This document shows, one piece after another, positions 59,572 to 64,000 of a stretch of DNA of 64,000 bases. The DNA lies in the NCBI GenBank assembly GCA_042089915.1, contig JBELJZ010000007.1, positions 1 through 64,000 of the forward strand. Direction: 5' to 3'. How positions within the stretch are numbered: position 1 is the first letter of the stretch; every line of letters begins with the position of its first letter. A program made the position numbers and the translations under genes. A model generated the notes under the pieces. It saw only the letters and a program-made list of their open reading frames with translations. It had not been told where the DNA came from and ran no database searches. The DNA is from UBA8752 sp002172485. GTDB lineage: Bacteria > Bacteroidota > Bacteroidia > Flavobacteriales_D > Sanyastnellaceae.

Positions 59572-60912
59572 GTGCCCACCATCGCGCCATCCTTGCCCTT
59601 GCCGGATTTGTCCGGACTGGCCGACGACCGGCCATGGCTCCTGCTCGATGCGGCCGGAGGTGCGGAGCGATTGCACGGCTTCCTGATCGCAGGGGTCACC
59701 CGCACCCTGGATCTGACCACCGCCGCACCGGACGTTGAAGACCGCATCTCTGAATTTGTAGGGCAAGCCCAAGGGCGGTGTTTCGGTTGGATCGGATATG
59801 ACCAGCTCCGGGCCCACCCCCTGCTCGACTTGCCCGACCAACCGGAGGTCGCCGTTCACCTGCCCGTCGCACATTGGGTGGAGCCGACCGGCGTGGTGGC
59901 CTTTGACGGAGTCGGGCCGGATGCCCACCTCGATTGGTTGGTCCAACCCGGTTCTGCGCTTCAGCAGAAAATGGAAGTGGCCCTCCGTACAGTGCGCACC
60001 GCTGCCGACATGCCGGATGGCCAACCGGTGGTCGGACAAAGTGGACTGGCCCACCCCACCTACCTCGACGCGTTTGCCACCGTTCACGGCCACATCCAAC
60101 GCGGCGACATCTATGAATTGAACCTGTGTCGGGAGATCCACGGTTCCCTGCCCCAAGGCTGGTTTCCGGACGCAGCATTCGACCGATTGACAACCCGGAC
60201 ATCCGCCCCGTTTTCTGCCCGCCTGCACTGGAACGGTGTGGACATCCTCTGCGCCAGTCCCGAGCGGTTCCTGCGCCGCGAAGGCGACCGGCTCATTAGC
60301 CAACCTATTAAGGGAACCGCCCCCCGCCATGCGGATACGGCGCGCGATGCCGCGATGGCGGAAGCGCTGCGGACCGACCCGAAGGAGCGCGCGGAAAATG
60401 TCATGATCACCGACCTGGTGCGGAACGACCTCAGCCAAGTCGCCCAGCCTGCGACTGTGGAGGTCGAAGAGTTGTGCGGCATCCACAGCTTTCGGAACGT
60501 GCACCAGATGATTTCAACCGTGACCTGCACGGTACGCGAGGACTGTGGCTTTGCGCACATCCTGCGAGCGGCCTTCCCCATGGGGAGCATGACGGGGGCG
60601 CCCAAAATCCGGGCGATGGAAATCACCGCCGAGGTGGAGCCTGTCCGACGCGGCCTGTATTCCGGCGCGCTGGGATGGGCCGACCCGGATGGCCTCGGTG
60701 GTGTGGGAGACTTCGACCTCAACGTGGTGATTCGAACGGCATTGGCCAACCGCAGTACCGGACGGTGGAGCGTCCATGTCGGGGGTGCCATTACGGCGAT
60801 GGCCCAAGCCGAATCCGAATGGGCGGAGACGCAACTCAAGGCCCGGGCCGTCCTCCAAGCCCTTCACGCCGTCGAATCGGAATCCACGACCTTGGACGGC
60901 GATGTCGGCTGA
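59572..60912 (+). CDS. pabB: Aminodeoxychorismate synthase component I
   Basis: Chorismate-utilising enzyme for folate. The 446-residue protein carries the domain signatures SQPIKGTAPRHADTARDAAM, NVMITDLVRNDLSQVA, and MGSMTGAPKIRAMEITAEVE, with the final GVGDFDLNVVIRTALANRST. The Lys in PIKGT separates PabB from anthranilate synthase (PIAGT). The start is GTG at 59572 just behind hemH; an in-frame ATG at 59527 lies inside hemH. The stop is overlapped by tilS by 11 bases, an arrangement common in Bacteroidota. No glutaminase partner pabA is nearby. Confidence 0.9.
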   Translation: MPTIAPSLPLPDLSGLADDRPWLLLDAAGGAERLHGFLIAGVTRTLDLTTAAPDVEDRISEFVGQAQGRCFGWIGYDQLRAHPLLDLPDQPEVAVHLPVAHWVEPTGVVAFDGVGPDAHLDWLVQPGSALQQKMEVALRTVRTAADMPDGQPVVGQSGLAHPTYLDAFATVHGHIQRGDIYELNLCREIHGSLPQGWFPDAAFDRLTTRTSAPFSARLHWNGVDILCASPERFLRREGDRLISQPIKGTAPRHADTARDAAMAEALRTDPKERAENVMITDLVRNDLSQVAQPATVEVEELCGIHSFRNVHQMISTVTCTVREDCGFAHILRAAFPMGSMTGAPKIRAMEITAEVEPVRRGLYSGALGWADPDGLGGVGDFDLNVVIRTALANRSTGRWSVHVGGAITAMAQAESEWAETQLKARAVLQALHAVESESTTLDGDVG

Positions 60913-62248
60913 ATCCACTCCAGAACGCGCCGTGCGCCAATGGCTCGACGACCACGAGGTGGCGCCGGATCAACAGGTGCACCTCGCGGTGTCAGGTGGT
61001 CTGGACTCCATGGCCTTGCTGCACGCCGCAAATGCGGTGCATGGCCCATTGCACGTGCTGCATGTCGACCATGGGCTGCGCCCGGAATCCGATGCAGACC
61101 ATGTCTTTGTGGAGCAAGCGGCGAAGGCCTTGGGCCTACCATTCACAGGGCATCGGATCGAGGGGCTCCGCCAAACTGCAGCCGATCGCGGACAGGGTCT
61201 CGAAGCCGCTTCCCGTGCAGGCCGTTACCAATGGATGTCAGAACAGGTCGGTCCCGATGGAATCCTCCTGACCGCGCACCATGCCGACGACCAGCGCGAG
61301 ACCCGATTGCTTCATTGGCTGCGAGGCAGCCGCATGGACGCGTGGGCCGGCATGGCGTCGTGGAGCGCGGAGCGCGGACACGCCTTGGGGCGCCCCTTCC
61401 TGGGACTGTCCCGGGATGTGCTTCTTCAATGGATGAAAAGCCAACGCCACGCTTGGCGCGAAGACCCGAGCAATGCCGACCCTGCCCATTTACGCAACCG
61501 CGTTCGCCACGAACTGCTCCCTTTGCTCGATGATCTGCGGCTCGGCTGGGAAAGTGGCCTTGTCCGGAATGCCACACTCGCCAGCGAATGGTCTGCGGCC
61601 ACGGATGCGCGGCTCGACGCCCTCGCCGGCCCGCCCAACAAGTTGCCCCTCGATGCGGTGCACCAAGCGCCGTCTCCAAGGTGGATGCTGGCCCGATGGG
61701 CTTCAAACTGGTCCTGGCCACCTGCCCGATTGGAAGAACTGGTCCACCTGAGCCAACCCGATACCAAAGTCGGCAAGGAGGCCCGGCACGGGGCCTGTCG
61801 GGTGGTGCGCGAACGCCACGCCCTGGTCTGCATCTCGGAGCCGGCCGATTTCGCAGCCAGCTGGTCGTGGCACCCCGAAGAAGGAGCGGGCGCCATCCAC
61901 ACGCCGCTCGGCACGCTCGCCTGGTCCGTGGAAGAGGGAACCGACACCTTGGACCCACGGGATCGGACGGCCCAATTGGACCTCGATGCCCTGCGATTGC
62001 CCCTCACCCTGCGCCCCTGGATGCCGGGAGACCGACTGGAGCCGCTGGGGATGACGGGCAGCCAGAGCGTCTCGGACATCCTGACCCAGCGAGGAGTAGA
62101 CCACGCCCTCAGGAAGCAGGCCCTCCTCTTAACGCAGTCCGATGGCCGAGCCGCCTGGCTGGTGGGGCACCGCATCGACCGGAGGGCGGCCTTGCCCAAC
62201 ACTGGATCTGCCATCCGAACGCTGTCCCTGACTTGGACGCCTGCCTAA
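60902..62248 (+). CDS. tilS: tRNA(Ile)-lysidine synthase
   Basis: Modifies C34 of tRNA-Ile(CAU) to lysidine so that it reads AUA. The 448-residue protein has the PP-loop SGGLDSMALLHAAN (residues 31-36 for SGGLDS), HVLHVDHGLRPESDADHVFV, ILLTAHHADDQRETRLLHWL and DPSNADPAHLRNRVRHELLP. The C-terminal domain (LRPWMPGDRLEPLGMTGSQS) is the TilS substrate-binding part. Length is full. Its TAA stop forms the first bases of the presumed promoter box of the next gene. Confidence 0.95.
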   Translation: MSAESTPERAVRQWLDDHEVAPDQQVHLAVSGGLDSMALLHAANAVHGPLHVLHVDHGLRPESDADHVFVEQAAKALGLPFTGHRIEGLRQTAADRGQGLEAASRAGRYQWMSEQVGPDGILLTAHHADDQRETRLLHWLRGSRMDAWAGMASWSAERGHALGRPFLGLSRDVLLQWMKSQRHAWREDPSNADPAHLRNRVRHELLPLLDDLRLGWESGLVRNATLASEWSAATDARLDALAGPPNKLPLDAVHQAPSPRWMLARWASNWSWPPARLEELVHLSQPDTKVGKEARHGACRVVRERHALVCISEPADFAASWSWHPEEGAGAIHTPLGTLAWSVEEGTDTLDPRDRTAQLDLDALRLPLTLRPWMPGDRLEPLGMTGSQSVSDILTQRGVDHALRKQALLLTQSDGRAAWLVGHRIDRRAALPNTGSAIRTLSLTWTPA

Positions 62249-62253
62249 TTTTG
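62246..62253 (+). promoter_or_regulatory. Putative -7 box (TAATTTTG) containing the tilS stop
   Basis: TAATTTTG, CCGCGCC, ATG at 62261. The TAA is the tilS stop. Exact consensus, seven-base distance to the start. Confidence 0.45.
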
Positions 62254-62260
62254 CCGCGCC

Positions 62261-62995
62261 ATGACCCCGAAGGACGCCCCCACCCTCGCAGCACCGCTCC
62301 GTCCCACCTCAGAGAAGGACCGTGAATTTGCGTTGGGCCTGTACCTCTTGCTGGCCGCCATGTTCGTGGCAAGCCTGGTCACGTGCAACCTCGCGTTCCG
62401 GAAGTTCTTTGCCTGGACCCTGCCCGGCCTCGACTACACCTTTGAGGCGAGCGTGGGCCTGTTGCCCTATCCCTTGACGTTTCTCGTCACCGACCTGATC
62501 AGCGAGATCTACGGGCGGAAGCGGGCCGATGATGTCGTCAAAGGCGGACTTGCGGCCTCCATCCTGACGCTCGTGGTGATCACCTTGGCCGGTGCCGCAC
62601 CCGCCACAGCCTGGTCTCCGGTGACCGACGGCGAATTCGACCACGTGTTCGGACAAACCGTCCTCGCCGTGGGGGCGTCCATGGCCGCCTACCTCATCGC
62701 CCAATTCCTGGACGTCCGCATCTTCCACTTCTGGAAAATGCGCACTGGGGGCCGCCAGCTGTGGCTCCGCAACAACTTCTCGACCATCCCGTCCCAGTTG
62801 GTGGATACCGTGGTGGTGCTCGTGTTGCTCTGCAGCGTGGGCGAAATCGAGTGGGCCCTTTTCGGTGCACTTCTGGCGAATGGATTCGGCTTCAAGGTGC
62901 TCGTGGCCGCCATGGACACCCCGCTGGTCTACCTCGGCACGGGATGGTTCCGCCGCCGATTCGGTCTGGAACCGGGCCAGGAGATTGCCCTCTGA
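62261..62995 (+). CDS. VUT-family queuosine precursor transporter
   Basis: Membrane protein of 244 residues in the vitamin-uptake-like (VUT/YhhQ) family, which imports queuosine precursors. About six helices are visible. Diagnostic segments are FEASVGLLPYPLTFLVTDLI followed by SEIYGRKRADDVVKGGL, and LIAQFLDVRIFHFWKMRTGG with LWLRNNFSTIPSQLVDTVVV. The last two contain the conserved D-x-x-x-F and NNFST motifs of the family. This suggests salvage of preQ0/preQ1 rather than, or besides, synthesis; no que genes are in the window. Confidence 0.9.
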   Translation: MTPKDAPTLAAPLRPTSEKDREFALGLYLLLAAMFVASLVTCNLAFRKFFAWTLPGLDYTFEASVGLLPYPLTFLVTDLISEIYGRKRADDVVKGGLAASILTLVVITLAGAAPATAWSPVTDGEFDHVFGQTVLAVGASMAAYLIAQFLDVRIFHFWKMRTGGRQLWLRNNFSTIPSQLVDTVVVLVLLCSVGEIEWALFGALLANGFGFKVLVAAMDTPLVYLGTGWFRRRFGLEPGQEIAL

Positions 62996-63056
62996 GCGCC
63001 CGGCGGACTTGACATGCGTTGGCGCACTGTGCCGAGGACAGCCGCCCGTGCGGCAT

Positions 63057-63064
63057 TATCTTTC
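63057..63064 (+). promoter_or_regulatory. Putative -7 box (TATCTTTC) before the DsbD-like gene
   Basis: TATCTTTC lies 21 bases before the GTG at 63086, between that codon and an upstream in-frame ATG (63014). It favours the later start. Confidence 0.35.
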
Positions 63065-63085
63065 CGCTCGCAAAGCAACGTGCCC

Positions 63086-64000
63086 GTGAAGCCCCTGCAT
63101 TTCCTCTTCGCCCTGCTCCTCACCTTCGGAGCGACCGTCCCGTCCATGGCCCAGATCCACGATCCGGTGGAGTGGGACTTCGCCCTGTATGACAACGGAG
63201 ACGGCACCCTCGACCTCGATTTCCACGCCACGGTCGAGCCCGGCTGGCACGTCTACAGCCAATTCCTGAACCCCTTCGACGGGCCGATTCCCACCTCGTT
63301 CACCATCGAGACCGAGGGCGTACAAACGGCGGACACGGCCGCCGCGGAGTGCGAGCCCATCCTCGAGTACGACCCCAACTTCATGCTGGACCTGCTCTTC
63401 TTCGAGGAGGACGTCCACTGGGTGCATACGGTGTCTTTCCCGGGCGCCATTCCGGAGTCGATCAAGGGCTACCTGACCTTCATGGTCTGCGACGAGAGCA
63501 AGTGCTTGCCGCCGGAAGACGTCGACTTTGACATCGCCCTCGCCGACATTCAGCCGGAAAGCGCCAAGCCCGACTTTTGCGGCGGCCACCACGGTGGAAG
63601 CCATGGCGACGATGGCGGTGTGTTCGGGATGGACGCCGCCGAGGACGAGGCCCCGATGGGCATCTACGACCCGGTTCAATGGGACATCGCCCTGTACGCC
63701 GGTGAGGACAATGCGGCCACCATCGTCGCCACGGCCGTCATCGAGGAAGGCTGGCATGTCTACAGCCACGACAACGATCCGCTGGACGGCCCAATTCCCA
63801 CCGCCTTCTCCATCGCCACCGAAGGCGTGGAAGTGGGAGACCTGCGGGAATGCACACCGGAGGTCCATTACGACCCCAACTTCGACAAGGACGTCAAGTC
63901 GTTCGAGGGCACCGTTCGCTGGGCGCTTGACGTGAGCTGGACCGGAGACCGTCCCGAGACAATCGACGGCCTGCTGACCTACATGACGTGCGACGACACG
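63086..64000 (+). CDS. DsbD-like protein with duplicated N-terminal domain, partial
   Basis: Runs off the right edge; 305 residues are visible. A signal peptide (FLFALLLTFGATVPSMAQ) is followed by two copies of a DsbD N-terminal (immunoglobulin-like) domain: residues ~24-165 begin IHDPVEWDFALYDNGDG and residues ~195 onward begin IYDPVQWDIALYAGEDN. Each has the motif GWHVYS, DGPIPT, and a paired-Cys site, TFMVCDESKCLPPED in the first and TYMTCDD at the edge in the second. A His/Gly-rich linker joins them. Membrane and thioredoxin domains would lie downstream. The start is GTG 63086 (or 63080); ATG 63014 is possible but places the signal peptide internally. Confidence 0.82.
   Translation, partial: MKPLHFLFALLLTFGATVPSMAQIHDPVEWDFALYDNGDGTLDLDFHATVEPGWHVYSQFLNPFDGPIPTSFTIETEGVQTADTAAAECEPILEYDPNFMLDLLFFEEDVHWVHTVSFPGAIPESIKGYLTFMVCDESKCLPPEDVDFDIALADIQPESAKPDFCGGHHGGSHGDDGGVFGMDAAEDEAPMGIYDPVQWDIALYAGEDNAATIVATAVIEEGWHVYSHDNDPLDGPIPTAFSIATEGVEVGDLRECTPEVHYDPNFDKDVKSFEGTVRWALDVSWTGDRPETIDGLLTYMTCDDT

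Noticed and set aside
56870..59635. Open minus-strand frame of about 920 codons antisense to lpd and hemH
   Set aside because: Mirror of two certain genes in the opposite sense; no motifs and an improbable composition.

Overview
The window is a 64 kb stretch of GC-rich bacterial chromosome, almost entirely core genome. It most probably comes from a member of the Bacteroidota, and a high-GC relative of the Flavobacteriales is my best guess. The evidence is a secreted 900-residue protein with the gliding/type IX secretion C-terminal module, the gene orders pdxA-DUF177-rpmF-fabH-accB-accC and panD-flippase-rfaE2, the near absence of Shine-Dalgarno sequences, and promoter -7 boxes of the Bacteroidota type (TAnnTTTG). 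A run of ten N at 30428-30437 shows that this is a draft scaffold. I see no rRNA, tRNA, CRISPR array, insertion sequence or prophage, and no gene-free stretch above 300 bases.

Layout. 1-2.3 kb: end of kdsD, then tatC and lptB (envelope biogenesis). 2.3-5.6 kb, minus strand: a T9SS-type secreted protein with riboflavin synthase translationally coupled behind it. 5.7-10.9 kb: pdxA, DUF177, rpmF, fabH, accB, accC (vitamin B6, ribosome, fatty acid initiation), closed by a strong terminator. 10.9-15 kb, minus strand: DUF3109, a PorE-like OmpA protein, panD, a flippase-like protein and rfaE2, with several 4-base overlaps. 15-20.2 kb, plus strand: a radical SAM/SPASM enzyme, a second flippase-like protein, metB, kmo and mce. 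20.4-22.6 kb: gdhA and an atypical SDR on the minus strand. 22.7-29.5 kb: a small cytochrome b-like protein, a lipoprotein cytochrome c, hflX, rbfA, an inserted serine hydrolase on the opposite strand, a LolC/E-like permease, dus and a CPBP protease. 29.5-33 kb, minus strand: ispD, a superoxide dismutase gene broken by the assembly gap, a C-terminal processing protease and a dCMP-deaminase-type enzyme. 33-41 kb: mmaB, DUF2795, a short aspartokinase with a GNAT acetyltransferase, cvpA, DUF1801, a phosphohexomutase with rfbD, a small outer membrane protein and a MacB-like permease. 41-47 kb: purH, then mreB-mreC-mreD-mrdA. 47-57 kb, minus strand: sucA-odhB-rodA, a polyprenyl synthase behind rmlA, and an RND exporter. 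57-64 kb: lpd, hemH, pabB, tilS, a VUT transporter and the start of a DsbD-like protein.

How the genes fit together. Envelope building is the main theme (kdsD, rfaE2, lptB, rmlA, rfbD, mreBCD, mrdA, rodA, OmpA-like protein, flippases). sucA, odhB and lpd supply the three 2-oxoglutarate dehydrogenase components. mce and mmaB suggest B12-dependent methylmalonyl-CoA metabolism.

No classical defence or mobile system is visible. The most interesting signal is regulatory. Many first genes of transcription units carry a TAnnTTyG-like box only 4-7 bases before the start codon, which implies transcription starting at or beside the initiator codon (leaderless mRNA). Downstream genes instead use ATGA stop/start overlaps, of which there are eleven. 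Four boxes re-use the stop codon of the gene before, and one divergent pair of boxes shares a single TA step.
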